Positions 53,302 to 63,037 are shown, counted from the first letter of the stretch. The stretch: DNA of 64,000 nt from Pseudomonas sp. 14P_8.1_Bac3 (GCF_025466085.1 NZ_JANLOD010000061.1:1-64000); one strand, 5' to 3'. The notes: generated by a model from the letters alone, not told the origin. Translations and numbers: made by a program.

Positions 53302-54342
53302 TTACGGCTGCGCTAATTTGTGCAGATCCGCCAGCGTCTGCGCATCAAGCTGAACCCCTTCCGCCTCGGACCGGGCCCGCTGAGAATGCCGCCGATCCCC
53401 CGGCAACCGTTTCAACCCCACTCCGTGCATCTGCCGCACCAGTTCCTGACTGCGTTCGGCAAAGCTCTGTCCTGCCGATTTGCTCGGGTCGATCACGATC
53501 AACAACTGCCCGGTCCACGGCGTCTTGGCCCCCGCATGGTTCGACCAGTCGAACTCGAACGAGAAATTGCCGCCGGTCAACGCCGCCGCCAACAGCTCCA
53601 CCATCATTGATAGCGCCGATCCCTTATGCCCGCCAAACGGCAGCAGCGCGCCGCCTTCGAGGATCGCCTTCGGGTCCTGGGTCGGTTGGCCAAGGCTGTC
53701 CACGCCCATGCCCGCCGGCAGGCGCTCGCCCTTGCGCGCGGCGATCTGCACGTCGCCATGGGCAATGGCGCTGGTGGCCAGGTCGAAAACAATCGGATCG
53801 CCATCGGCCCGAGGCGCCGCGAAGGCAATCGGGTTGGTGCCGAACAGCGGCCGATCGGCGCCGTGGGGCACCACGCAGGTCATGCTGTTGACCACGCTCA
53901 ACGCCACCAGCCCTTCATAGGCGAACGGCTCGACGTCCGGCCACAGCGCCGCGAAATGATGCGAATTACGAATGGCCAGCACCGCGATACCGGCGCTGCG
54001 AGCCTTTTCCACCAGCAAGGCGCGAGCGGCCGCCAGGGCGGGCTGGGCAAAGCCATTGCCGGCGTCGACCCGAACGAAGCCGGACGCCACGTCCTCGACC
54101 ACCGGTACAGCCTGGCCGTTGACCCAGCCGCTCTTGAGGGTCGACACATAACCGGGAATCCGGAACACGCCGTGGCTGTGGGCACCATCGCGTTCGGCGC
54201 CGGCACAGTTTTCGGCCAACACTCGCGCGACTCCGGCCGAGGTGCCGTGACGCAGGAAGATCTTCTCAAGCAACCCCGTCAGCTCGTCGAGGGACAGGTT
54301 TTGCGAGACAACAGTAGACACTTGATCGTGTGGCGCAGACAT
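53302..54342 (-). CDS. Ldh-family (malate/lactate dehydrogenase type 2) oxidoreductase
   Basis: 346 residues from the ATG at 54342 (GGAG 8 bases upstream). NAD(P)H-dependent fold with AENCAGAERDGAHSHGVFRIPGY, IRNSHHFAALWPDVEPFA and SVVNSMTCVVPHGADRPLFGTNPIAFAAP. Subfamily members include malate/L-sulfolactate dehydrogenases and DpkA/LhpD, which reduces piperideine-2-carboxylate in D-lysine and D-proline catabolism. The nearby lysine decarboxylase makes the latter attractive, but it is not proven. Monocistronic. Confidence 0.85.
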   Translation of the reverse strand: MSAPHDQVSTVVSQNLSLDELTGLLEKIFLRHGTSAGVARVLAENCAGAERDGAHSHGVFRIPGYVSTLKSGWVNGQAVPVVEDVASGFVRVDAGNGFAQPALAAARALLVEKARSAGIAVLAIRNSHHFAALWPDVEPFAYEGLVALSVVNSMTCVVPHGADRPLFGTNPIAFAAPRADGDPIVFDLATSAIAHGDVQIAARKGERLPAGMGVDSLGQPTQDPKAILEGGALLPFGGHKGSALSMMVELLAAALTGGNFSFEFDWSNHAGAKTPWTGQLLIVIDPSKSAGQSFAERSQELVRQMHGVGLKRLPGDRRHSQRARSEAEGVQLDAQTLADLHKLAQP

Positions 54343-54555
54343 CTGAAGCTCCAGACTAATTATTGGAGGGGGCAACAGCGTATGAAGACCCGCTGATTAA
54401 CCACGCGCGACCGGGAGCCTGTCAACCTTTCCGCTCAACCCCCGCTGACGGCGGATGCGTTAACTATCTACCACCTGCCCTATTCCCGCGGCTTTTAGTC
54501 TCGAGTCTCACCTTAACGGCGCTCTTCGTGGCGCCCAGCAAGAGACTGGAAAACA

Positions 54556-57500
54556 ATGTCTACACCCTCTACCCCGCTGTTCTTTCCCCAGGCCCTGAGT
54601 TCGCCCGGCCTCTGGACTGAGCTTGGCAAAACCCACGGGCTGACGCGCAAGGATTTCGAGTGGTTCCGCCACCTGAAACTGGCCAGCCAGACCCAACGCA
54701 GTCAACAGACGCTGCCGATGCTCGCCGAGCGTATCCTGGTCGGTATCGGCACATCGTCGCTGCCCCTCGCGGGTTGCTTCGTACTGAGTTCGACGCCGGA
54801 TGACAAAGGCGAAATCCTTTACACCCCGTACGCCGGCATCAAGAAATTCGACAGCCGTGCGAGCCTGTCCGCGGACCTCAAACGCCAACTCGACCGCGCA
54901 GGCGAGGACGATGACTTGCTGGCCTTCATGTCGCTGGCCGCGCGCAAGACACTGGCGGCGGCCACTGACATCAAGCTGAGCTTCGCGACCATCGATGAGG
55001 ACATTTTCGAAGACCAGCGCACCGTCATTGAAAGCAACCAGCGCAGCAATAATCAGGCGATGATCGACGAGCTGCGCAAACTGCCGACACTGGGCGGGCT
55101 GCTCGATAAAGTGCTTGAGGACTCAATGAAAGCGGCCTTTCCGAGGCTGGATCAACAACGAACCCAAGTCAGTTTTTATGCCGAAACCGACGCGCAAAAC
55201 CCGACGACCCGCCGCTGGATCAGTGCCATGTCCTTCAGCGAGGCGCTGCTCTCTTATTACCGCCATCAACGCTGGCCCGTCGGACAGCATCCGGAATTTT
55301 CTCACCCGCAACGAACGCCGCAAGCCGCAGACCAGAGACTCTGGGAAACGGCGATCAAGAACGCCGCCGACACCCTGATCAACCTGCTGGCCGTGCAATT
55401 GCAACGCTACTGGAATGACGGCAGCGTCGACGGTGCCACACGGAGGGCATTCTTTACCCGTGCCCTGCGCGAAAAGGCCCGCGCCGACCTGCTGCTCAAG
55501 CGCGAAGCCGGGATCATCAGCCCGGAACAAAGCCGCGACTTGCACCCGCTGATCGACGAGTCGCTTGAAAGAGCATCGAGCCTGACCCTGGAAACCGTGC
55601 GCCTTTGGGAATACCCGCCCAACCATGTCGAACTCGCCGGCGCGCTGATGATCAGCCACGACAGCGCCAATGCTTTTCTCTACACGCCCGGCCACGGCAT
55701 GCAAGTACTGAAGAACTACCAGGACCTGAAGGACACGCTGCAGAAAAAATCCTTGGTGGCCGGTCACGACGACGAACTGTATGACCTGCTGAGCCTTGAG
55801 GAGCGCAACCGCTTCATCGGTTTCGATCAGGCGCAAGTGTCGGGCGCCGTGGTTACGGGTTCGGTGTTCAACGCCCTGTTCGAAGCAATCATCAGCAAAC
55901 AGCTGCAAAACATGGAATACGCCTTTCAGGTGTTCCGCCTCAGCGACGGCGCGGTGAACATCCACGCGTTCTTTGACAAGGCGCTGGACATGCGCTCGAT
56001 GATCAACACTGACCTGTTGACACTGGATGTCCAGGGCCGCTGGAGCACCCGGCCAGCGCTGCCGGAGCAACAGCCCTCCATGGTGTTGGCGGACACGGCG
56101 AGCGGTCAGGCGAAGACTTTTCGTGCAGTCGAATGGCCGATCCACACCGAGTTTGTCGCACAACCCGTGGCAACGCTGGCAGCACAACGGGCGTACCTGG
56201 AAAACATGAAGCCACGCTTGGCCCACGCCCTCTCCGTTGGCTTGCGTGGCGAGGCCGGTTTGCGCGAACTCGGTGGCACCCTGCGCAATGGCGACTGGCT
56301 GATTGTCGATACCGTGTTCAACCCGGACCGGCCGGACCGCAAAAGCCGCCCGGCGGTCCGTGGTTTCTATCCGGATGCGTTCTCGCTGGTTCTGGAATGT
56401 TCCGGTGAGCGGAATGTGTTGCCATTGGCCCACTGCTTCCTGCTGACCGAGCGTGGCGGGCTAGACGCCCAGCATTCCGGACGTGCGATCCTGTGGACGC
56501 CAGCGGCGGGTCTGGAAGTGTTTGATACGGTCGGCACTGCTCGGCAACAGCTGAACCTGCGCCTGCTGGACCCTGACCAGCGTCTGGTGCTGTTGGAAAA
56601 CCTCACTCCCGAACAGCGCAAGTTCCACCGACGCTATGCCCTCAACTCGCTGCGGCTGATCGAAGACAATGTCCTGCAGCGTCTCACGCAGTCAGCCATT
56701 GCCCACTTCCTGGGACGTTGCGAGCATCTGCGTTCGTTGAAACTCAGCACCGAGAAGCAGAGTAAGGCATTCAGGACACTGACGCAGACACCCATCGACA
56801 CCAATCTGCGCCGAGCGATGCGGATTGCCGACGCCATCGCTCACCAGCAATCCCTGCCTGCCTGGCTGGGTCTGGCACCGGTCGAAGAACAGCAATTGCA
56901 CTTCGAGTTGCTGGAGCAGTACCGCAACAACGTCATCGACGACAAGGACTATCTGCATGGGATGCAGACGCTGGAGGACTACGTTCGCGATACCCTCAAG
57001 TCATTGCTGACCGCGCGTTTCCCTGGACAGTCCATTGACCCAGACACAGTGGAAATCACGCCCAACCTGGCACTGGCGGGGCCCGCGCAAACCCTGACCG
57101 AGTTCGCCTTGAACCACGTCAATATCGCGCAGGGCACGGGATTTCGAGTCAGTGCCGGAACCACGCGAAAGCTGCCCGAGGGACTGAATCAAGGGGCGGT
57201 CCGTCAGCTTCTGCAGTCGCTGAACATCCCGCGGGACTTTGCCAAAAAGGTGACCGAGGCGCTGTCAGGCGTCGATTCCGCCGCACGCTCATTGCGCTTC
57301 GCGCAACAACTGCCGTGGCAACTGCTCCATCACGCCCACGCGCAAAAACTGCAGCAACGCCTGTCGTCCAGCGCATTCGATTTGATTGCCCAGGTGCTGG
57401 ACATGCCAGACGCGCTCGCCCGTGTCACCGTGGCGGGGGCTCACGCCGTCGTCCGGCCGCTGGAACTGATCAAGACGGTCGGCACCGCCGCCGTCCAGGC

Positions 57501-59343
57501 CCTTGGGGTGTACCTGATCGGCCCCGGTGGAGGGAAAACCGGGCCGCACATTCTGTATGCGCCCTACCACTGCGGGCCGATCTTCAGCGAGTTCGCCAAC
57601 GAGCTCGACGTGGTGGCGGCGATCAACAGACCCGGAACCCTGCAGGAGCTGATTCTCAGGCGCTTGCCGGAAAGCCAGCGGATGTCGTTCAGCAATCTGT
57701 TCCAGTCCAGTCTCGGTGAGGTGAGCGAAATTAACCTGGGGGCCACCCCCATCGTCGGCAATCTGCTGGCGCGATTGTTCGCCGACAACGCAAGTCTGCT
57801 CGCGCAGATGCTAGGCAGTCAGTCCGAAGACACCGGCCAGTCGGACTGGGAGGCCACCCGGCAACTGTTCAGCGCCGGGATCAACCTGATCTCCGGCGTC
57901 CTGCCCGGCAAACTCGCCTATGGCCGGTTCTTGTGGCACGCCTACAAGGCCTTCAAAGACTCCGCCGAGGCCCTGCAGGATCATCACTGGACACGCGCCG
58001 TCCAGGCGTTTATCGACGGTGGCAAGCAGCTCGTGTCATTGGGAAAACTGTCACAGGAAGCCTCGCTGCTCACGGCGGAAACGACCTCCGATGCCCCTCC
58101 TGTTGCCACCCCGGTTGTCGACCCGCAGTGGGCGGACGTGCGGCCCACCACGCCGATGCGCACCTCGTTGCAACCGTTCGAAGTGACCACCGTGGCGTTG
58201 AAAGATTTGAAAAAGGACGCCACGAGTGGCACTTGGGTCAAGTCAGTGGGCACGAATCGCTACGCTGCCATCGCCGGAAAAGTCTATCGCGTCGCCAACC
58301 CGGGAGCCGTGTGGCGAATACTCAGCGATCGGGAAAAGGGCCCCTATCTGATGACAACGCCCGGAGGATTGCAGGTGGTCGACCTGGATTCGCACACCGT
58401 GCATTTCGGCAAGGCGCTGTCAACCCTGCACAATCGCTACACAAACAACCTTCGGACCCGTCAGGTGCTGAACATCGAGGCCCGGGGCATGCAACAGATC
58501 CGCGCCTGCCACCCGGAAAAGGCCCGGATGATCGTGCAGGCCATCGACATGGCGCGCTTCTACGCCTTCAACAGTCTGCACAACCTCGCGCAGCTCAGGA
58601 AACTGCTGCCCGGGACGCGACTGGATACGTTCCTGAGGCGTTTTTTTGACGTCGCCCGCGTCGATACCGCCCTGCTCGATAAAATCAAACACGCCATCAC
58701 CCCCGTCTGCGATGCCCTGGTGGACCCGGGTGAAGACCTGCTGAACTCCGAGCGGTTCGTGGTCGGCTCCGTCAAGCATCAGTTGACCGATCTGATTGCC
58801 TTCGTGCTGAAAGATGATGATCGCAAGTATGTGCATTTCACCGAACGGTTTTTCGAACAGGGGCTCGACGGGTACAAGTCGTGCCTGACCGAGCCCTTCA
58901 ATGTCGACGGTCATAGCCAGGCAGCCACCCTGATTCATGAATTTGCCCATACCTATTCGAAGGCGCTGGACATCGCGACGCTTGAGGCACGGCGACCGTT
59001 CAGCGACCTCATCACACCGATCACCCGCTACGGCGCCACAATGAAACAATCACAACAGGACTTCCAGCGCCTGGCCCTGTCCCTTTCCAGCCCTCGGCAA
59101 GAGCTGTTCGCGCAGTGGAACAACTCGCTGAGTGCGTGGGTCAGCCTTGACGCGATACCGGGGCTGGAGCATGTGGGCCGGGAAATCCTGAGCGCGACCC
59201 AAAGCAAGACGATGGACGAAGCACGCAGTGCATTTCTGGACCAGACAAACCCGTCTGCCCGAATCGACATCATCCTGCGCAATGCCGACTCGATCGCGTT
59301 TCTGATCTGTGAAATGGGCCGACAGCTCGACCCGGTGACGTAA
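54556..59343 (+). CDS. Giant toxin-like protein with four internal repeats and C-terminal M35-like metalloprotease motif
   Basis: 1595 residues, no signal peptide and no obvious long transmembrane helix. A motif of the form (I/F)L(Y/W)(T/A)P-x-x-G...F recurs at about residues 86, 373, 644 and 998, each followed by a leucine-rich helical stretch, as in the large Pseudomonas 'dermonecrotic toxin' (DUF6543-type) proteins. The C-terminus has HEFAH at residues 1461-1465, preceded by TERFFEQGL...QAATLI and followed by NADSIAFLICEMG, resembling M35 (aspzincin) peptidases; the usual GTxD third-ligand motif is not evident. Monocistronic, with REPINs downstream. Likely a protein toxin aimed at eukaryotic hosts or competitors; secretion route and target are unknown. 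Confidence 0.82.
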   Translation: MSTPSTPLFFPQALSSPGLWTELGKTHGLTRKDFEWFRHLKLASQTQRSQQTLPMLAERILVGIGTSSLPLAGCFVLSSTPDDKGEILYTPYAGIKKFDSRASLSADLKRQLDRAGEDDDLLAFMSLAARKTLAAATDIKLSFATIDEDIFEDQRTVIESNQRSNNQAMIDELRKLPTLGGLLDKVLEDSMKAAFPRLDQQRTQVSFYAETDAQNPTTRRWISAMSFSEALLSYYRHQRWPVGQHPEFSHPQRTPQAADQRLWETAIKNAADTLINLLAVQLQRYWNDGSVDGATRRAFFTRALREKARADLLLKREAGIISPEQSRDLHPLIDESLERASSLTLETVRLWEYPPNHVELAGALMISHDSANAFLYTPGHGMQVLKNYQDLKDTLQKKSLVAGHDDELYDLLSLEERNRFIGFDQAQVSGAVVTGSVFNALFEAIISKQLQNMEYAFQVFRLSDGAVNIHAFFDKALDMRSMINTDLLTLDVQGRWSTRPALPEQQPSMVLADTASGQAKTFRAVEWPIHTEFVAQPVATLAAQRAYLENMKPRLAHALSVGLRGEAGLRELGGTLRNGDWLIVDTVFNPDRPDRKSRPAVRGFYPDAFSLVLECSGERNVLPLAHCFLLTERGGLDAQHSGRAILWTPAAGLEVFDTVGTARQQLNLRLLDPDQRLVLLENLTPEQRKFHRRYALNSLRLIEDNVLQRLTQSAIAHFLGRCEHLRSLKLSTEKQSKAFRTLTQTPIDTNLRRAMRIADAIAHQQSLPAWLGLAPVEEQQLHFELLEQYRNNVIDDKDYLHGMQTLEDYVRDTLKSLLTARFPGQSIDPDTVEITPNLALAGPAQTLTEFALNHVNIAQGTGFRVSAGTTRKLPEGLNQGAVRQLLQSLNIPRDFAKKVTEALSGVDSAARSLRFAQQLPWQLLHHAHAQKLQQRLSSSAFDLIAQVLDMPDALARVTVAGAHAVVRPLELIKTVGTAAVQALGVYLIGPGGGKTGPHILYAPYHCGPIFSEFANELDVVAAINRPGTLQELILRRLPESQRMSFSNLFQSSLGEVSEINLGATPIVGNLLARLFADNASLLAQMLGSQSEDTGQSDWEATRQLFSAGINLISGVLPGKLAYGRFLWHAYKAFKDSAEALQDHHWTRAVQAFIDGGKQLVSLGKLSQEASLLTAETTSDAPPVATPVVDPQWADVRPTTPMRTSLQPFEVTTVALKDLKKDATSGTWVKSVGTNRYAAIAGKVYRVANPGAVWRILSDREKGPYLMTTPGGLQVVDLDSHTVHFGKALSTLHNRYTNNLRTRQVLNIEARGMQQIRACHPEKARMIVQAIDMARFYAFNSLHNLAQLRKLLPGTRLDTFLRRFFDVARVDTALLDKIKHAITPVCDALVDPGEDLLNSERFVVGSVKHQLTDLIAFVLKDDDRKYVHFTERFFEQGLDGYKSCLTEPFNVDGHSQAATLIHEFAHTYSKALDIATLEARRPFSDLITPITRYGATMKQSQQDFQRLALSLSSPRQELFAQWNNSLSAWVSLDAIPGLEHVGREILSATQSKTMDEARSAFLDQTNPSARIDIILRNADSIAFLICEMGRQLDPVT

Positions 59344-59367
59344 CCAGAACCAACAACACGCAAAACC

Positions 59368-59470
59368 CTGTAGGAGCCAGCTTGCTGGCGATGGACTCGA
59401 GGGCTCCGCGTTTATTCAGGCAGCACGCGTTATCGTTAACGACCATCGCGAGCCTGCTCGCTCCTACAGG
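59368..59470. repeat. REPIN with mixed arms
   Basis: Left arm CTGTAGGAGCCAGCTTGCTGGCGATGG (CCAGC family) and right arm CCATCGCGAGCCTGCTCGCTCCTACAGG (CGAGC family) inverted. The two arms come from different REP variants. Confidence 0.85.
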
Positions 59471-59587
59471 AACTGGGTGCTCAGGCCGCAGCTGCAGACA
59501 GTTCAGGGCCTTAGGGACAAAATAAACACCCCGTTTGATGGGTAAATGCCATGACGGCTGTTCTCGCAGACTCCCCCCAAGGTTAGA

Positions 59588-59614
59588 ATGCACGAAATCA
59601 GGATGAGTCAATGA
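59588..59614 (+). other. Eight-codon mini-frame overlapping the fecR-type start
   Basis: ATG-CAC-GAA... encodes MHEIRMSQ and stops in an ATGA overlap with the fecR-type ATG at 59611. It could be a translational leader, or the last codons of a lost fecI-type sigma gene, since fecI-fecR pairs commonly overlap this way. TAGAAT at 59584 could alternatively be a -10 element. Confidence 0.3.
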
Positions 59615-60612
59615 CCGACAGCCCTTTCTCACAAGCCGACTATGACGCCGTCACCGATGCCGCCGCGCACTGGTGCATGCGTCTGCACGCCAGCGACTGC
59701 ACCGCTGAAGAGCGACAAGCCTTCGAGCAGTGGCGGGATGCGCATCCACTGCATGCCTTCGAATACGAGGCCATGCTGGAGATCTGGGTTGTCGCGGAAG
59801 ATCTGCCTCGACCGGAAACCGTCTCCCCCGCCCCCCGCCTCAAACCCGCCACCCCCTGGCGTACCCTGGGCATTGCCGCCGCCGTCTGCGCCCTGGCGTT
59901 GCCCCTGGCGGCGTACGCCGGCTGGAACCTGGGCTGGCTGCCCAACTCGTATCAGCATTTCGAAGCGAGCAACACGGTCCGCCAGGTCACCCTGAAGGAT
60001 GGCAGCCAGGTCGAACTGAACCTGGGCACCGAACTGACTTACAGTAACTACAAGGATCAACGCCGGGTCACGCTGCAAAAGGGTGAAGCGTTTTTCCGTG
60101 TCACCCACGACGCGGCCCACCCTTTCATCGTCAAGGCGGGAGACGGCCGGATCCGCGTAACCGGAACCCAGTTCAACGTCTGGATGTATGAAGATCAGGT
60201 GCGGGTGAACCTGATTGAAGGCTCGGTGCTGGTCAGCAGCAACGAGGACCTGCCGGGGGATGGTTTGCGCCTCGAGCCGTCGATGCAGGCCCGCTACAAA
60301 CACGGCGACTTTACGCCGCAGATCAGCCAGACCTACGCCAACGACACGTCGCTGGCCTGGCGCCAAGGCAAACTGGTGCTCGATGACCTGGCATTGTCCG
60401 AAGCGCTGCCCCTGATCAACCGCTACCTGACCCATCCGGTGATGGTCGCCGACAGCAGCACCGGCGCGATCCGTCTCGGCGGCATCTACAACATCAAGGA
60501 ACTCAACACGCTTGTAGGGTCGCTGCCCAAAGTGCTGCCCGTCTACCTGACCCGTAACAAGGACGGCAACCCGGTCCTCAACTCCATGCCGCAACAACCG
60601 CCGAAAAGCTGA
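59611..60612 (+). CDS. FecR-family anti-sigma factor / sigma regulator (candidate FpvR)
   Basis: 333 residues: cytoplasmic N-terminal DUF4880 region (DAAAHWCMRLHASDCTAEERQAFEQWRDAHPLHAFEYEAM), one helix at about 86-104, and periplasmic FecR domain (VRQVTLKDGSQVELNLGTELTYSNYKDQRRVTLQKGEAFFRVTHDAAHPFIVKAG...VTGTQFNVW) plus a C-terminal STN-like part. FecR proteins relay siderophore-receptor signals to a FecI-type sigma. No sigma gene adjoins it, and it faces pvdQ. Since fpvI at 10.5 kb has no fpvR beside it, this may be the FpvR that controls FpvI and PvdS. That link is inference. Confidence 0.88.
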   Translation: MTDSPFSQADYDAVTDAAAHWCMRLHASDCTAEERQAFEQWRDAHPLHAFEYEAMLEIWVVAEDLPRPETVSPAPRLKPATPWRTLGIAAAVCALALPLAAYAGWNLGWLPNSYQHFEASNTVRQVTLKDGSQVELNLGTELTYSNYKDQRRVTLQKGEAFFRVTHDAAHPFIVKAGDGRIRVTGTQFNVWMYEDQVRVNLIEGSVLVSSNEDLPGDGLRLEPSMQARYKHGDFTPQISQTYANDTSLAWRQGKLVLDDLALSEALPLINRYLTHPVMVADSSTGAIRLGGIYNIKELNTLVGSLPKVLPVYLTRNKDGNPVLNSMPQQPPKS

Positions 60613-60650
60613 AAGGCCGCAACCCTCGCGAGGTGCGGCCTTCTTTTTAT
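60613..60650. terminator. Bidirectional terminator between fecR-type gene and pvdQ
   Basis: Stem AAGGCCGCA/TGCGGCCTT with a 12-base loop and tail CTTTTTAT, starting right at the fecR-type stop. It also lies just past the pvdQ stop on the other strand. Confidence 0.8.
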
Positions 60651-60666
60651 CCCAGCATTTTTCGTT

Positions 60667-63012
60667 TTACTGCCTCGCCACCTTCCCGGCTTTTTCGTCC
60701 TGTTCGCGGATCGTCTGCGCCTGATACTGCGGGTCCGAGGTGATCTGCTGTTCGGTGAACGGCATCGCGCTCAACTGCTTCGTCGAAAACGCCAGGGTCT
60801 GGTCATTCGAGTACTTCGAGGACGGGTCGCTGGACAGCGAGAACGCCAGCAACCCTTTGGCCTGCGGACCTTTGTCATCGAACGTCACGATTTGCAGGTA
60901 GCTGGTGCCACTGACCACTTCGCGTTTTCCATCGCTCCTCGACACACTCTGAATCGCGTTGTAAACGCCCAGGGCACCCGGCCCGCCGTGAATCGGCGTC
61001 TGCTTGCCGCCACTGCTGACCACCTGGATATCGCCCCAACGGCTGTCGCTCTTCAGCCCCGATGTGTTGACCCGCTCCACTGACGCCTGCATCGCATCAC
61101 GCAAAGCGGTCGCCACCTCCGGGCGATCCACTGCCAGGCCGCGCGGGGTGTGTTGCGGGTCTTTCGGGTCGAACGCCACTCGCCAGACGTCCGGCGTTAC
61201 CTGCAATGCCTCCATCACGTTCTGGAAATGCACGAAACCCAGGCCGCTGTCGAGATTGGCGCTGCGATCCCAGGCCTTGAGGCTGGCGCACAACGGCGCC
61301 AGCGTCGAGGCATCCGCGCCCAGGTCCGCCGCGCAGAACTGCAGCAGGTCCGGCATCACTTGCGCCGCCTGATACACCTGATCGTCCATCACCATGTGTT
61401 GCAGGTCCGCCGCCGTGATCGGCCCGGCCTTCTCCAACGTGCCAAGCCGATCCAACGCAAAGCGCGAGCGCAGGCCCAGCGGCTGGCCTTCCTGGCTGAT
61501 CAACGGCGAGAACCCGGTGAGCGGCTGCGCCGGGTTGGCCATCCACGCCGAATCGTTGGAGTGCTGCACGAAATCCTTGCGCAGCAATTGCGGCAACCGG
61601 GCGGAGGCGTAGATGCCTTTTTGTGCGGCCTCCGGGTCGATGTCCCAGGCGCAAGCGCTGTTGGACCCGTCGAGCACGATCATCTGCAACCCGGCCCGCG
61701 GATCGCTGCATTGGGCCAGTTTGGCGGCATCGACGTTCGGCACCACCGACAGGTTCATGTACAGCGCCTGGCCCTTGTCGTCCGCAGCCAGGGTGTTGAC
61801 CCACGGGATGCCCTGGATCGTGTGCACCGACGCCTGCAATTCTTCAAGACTGGTTGCGCGGTTCATCGCATACCACTGCTGCAGCACGCGGTCGTTATCG
61901 AGATTGGCGTCGCGCAAACTGAAGGCGAATTGCTTGTCCCACCCCAGTTTGCCCGGCCATTGCACGATCGGACCAAACTGCGAGCTGTAGACCACATGGG
62001 AAACCGCCCGGGTCTGCCCGTCCGGCTGTTTCACGCTGACGGTGACGGTTTGCTGTTTCATCGGCACCGACTTGCCGTCGAGCAGGTAACGCGTCGGATC
62101 CTGCGGATCGAGCTGCAGGCGATACAAGGTGAAGTGCTTGGACGAATCAACGGTGTGGGTCCAGGCCAGATGCTGGTTGAAGCCAATGTTGATCATCGGC
62201 AGGCCGGGCAGCGCGGCGCCCATCACGTCCAGTTTGCCGGGGATGGTCAGGTGCATCTGATAGAAGCGCATCCCGCCGACCCACGGAAAATGCGGGTTGG
62301 CCAGCAACATGCCGCGACCGTTGAACGAGCGCTCGCTACCCACGGCGACCGCGTTACTGCCGCGATCGAGGGCGAAGCGTTGCTGGCGTACTTCGGCGGT
62401 CTGGAACGCTGCGGGGCCAGCGGCGGCTTGCGCAACGGCGTTGGGCGGCTTCGCACCGGCCAGCGCTTCGGCAAACTGCCCCACACCGCCCTCGACCAAC
62501 AGGCGACGGGTCAGCTTGACCAGGTCCTGCGCAGTGATGTCCCGCACCCATTCACCCCGACATTGCTGCGGCAAGCCCTGAGCGCGACGTTCTGCCAGCG
62601 AGCGGTTGTAGCCCGCCACATAACCTTCCATCAGGTCGCGGACTTCCGGGGTTTGTCCCTGCCAGAACGCGGCGACGGACTGCGGCGTATTCAGCCAGTT
62701 GAAAAACACGTCGCTGACTTGGTTTTCGCGCTCTTCGACGGTGAATTGTTCCGCGCCGAAATACCGCGAACGTTCGCCATTCACGGTGGTGATTTCATTG
62801 GCCAGCAGGCACAGATTGTCTTGGGCATAGGCATAGCCAATGCCGTAGCCGAGGCCACGTTCGTTGTCGGCGCGAATGTGCGGCACGCCGAAACTGGTCC
62901 GGCGGATCTCGGCTGTCGCCTGATCCGGCTGGCTACGCGCGTTGGCCGCAAGGCTCAGCCCCACCCATACCGCGGCAAGGCTCAATCGGGTTAACTGCCT
63001 GGTAATAATCAC
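60667..63012 (-). CDS. pvdQ: PvdQ, Ntn-hydrolase acylase (ferribactin/acyl-homoserine lactone)
   Basis: 781 residues from GTG at 63012 (GGAG 7 bases upstream), giving a clean signal peptide (MIITRQLTRLSLAAVWVGL...AANA). Ntn-hydrolase acylase: the beta-chain nucleophile Ser219 follows Gly in RGSNAVAVG, with LLANPHFPW and an internal linker before it that is removed by self-cleavage. PvdQ removes the fatty-acid chain from acylated ferribactin in the periplasm and can degrade long-chain acyl-homoserine lactones. In P. aeruginosa it adjoins pvdA; here it is about 50 kb away. A near-consensus IS box lies beyond the REPIN upstream. Confidence 0.9.
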   Translation of the reverse strand: MIITRQLTRLSLAAVWVGLSLAANARSQPDQATAEIRRTSFGVPHIRADNERGLGYGIGYAYAQDNLCLLANEITTVNGERSRYFGAEQFTVEERENQVSDVFFNWLNTPQSVAAFWQGQTPEVRDLMEGYVAGYNRSLAERRAQGLPQQCRGEWVRDITAQDLVKLTRRLLVEGGVGQFAEALAGAKPPNAVAQAAAGPAAFQTAEVRQQRFALDRGSNAVAVGSERSFNGRGMLLANPHFPWVGGMRFYQMHLTIPGKLDVMGAALPGLPMINIGFNQHLAWTHTVDSSKHFTLYRLQLDPQDPTRYLLDGKSVPMKQQTVTVSVKQPDGQTRAVSHVVYSSQFGPIVQWPGKLGWDKQFAFSLRDANLDNDRVLQQWYAMNRATSLEELQASVHTIQGIPWVNTLAADDKGQALYMNLSVVPNVDAAKLAQCSDPRAGLQMIVLDGSNSACAWDIDPEAAQKGIYASARLPQLLRKDFVQHSNDSAWMANPAQPLTGFSPLISQEGQPLGLRSRFALDRLGTLEKAGPITAADLQHMVMDDQVYQAAQVMPDLLQFCAADLGADASTLAPLCASLKAWDRSANLDSGLGFVHFQNVMEALQVTPDVWRVAFDPKDPQHTPRGLAVDRPEVATALRDAMQASVERVNTSGLKSDSRWGDIQVVSSGGKQTPIHGGPGALGVYNAIQSVSRSDGKREVVSGTSYLQIVTFDDKGPQAKGLLAFSLSSDPSSKYSNDQTLAFSTKQLSAMPFTEQQITSDPQYQAQTIREQDEKAGKVARQ

Positions 63013-63037
63013 GCTCGCTCCTGAATGCAAATCAAAC

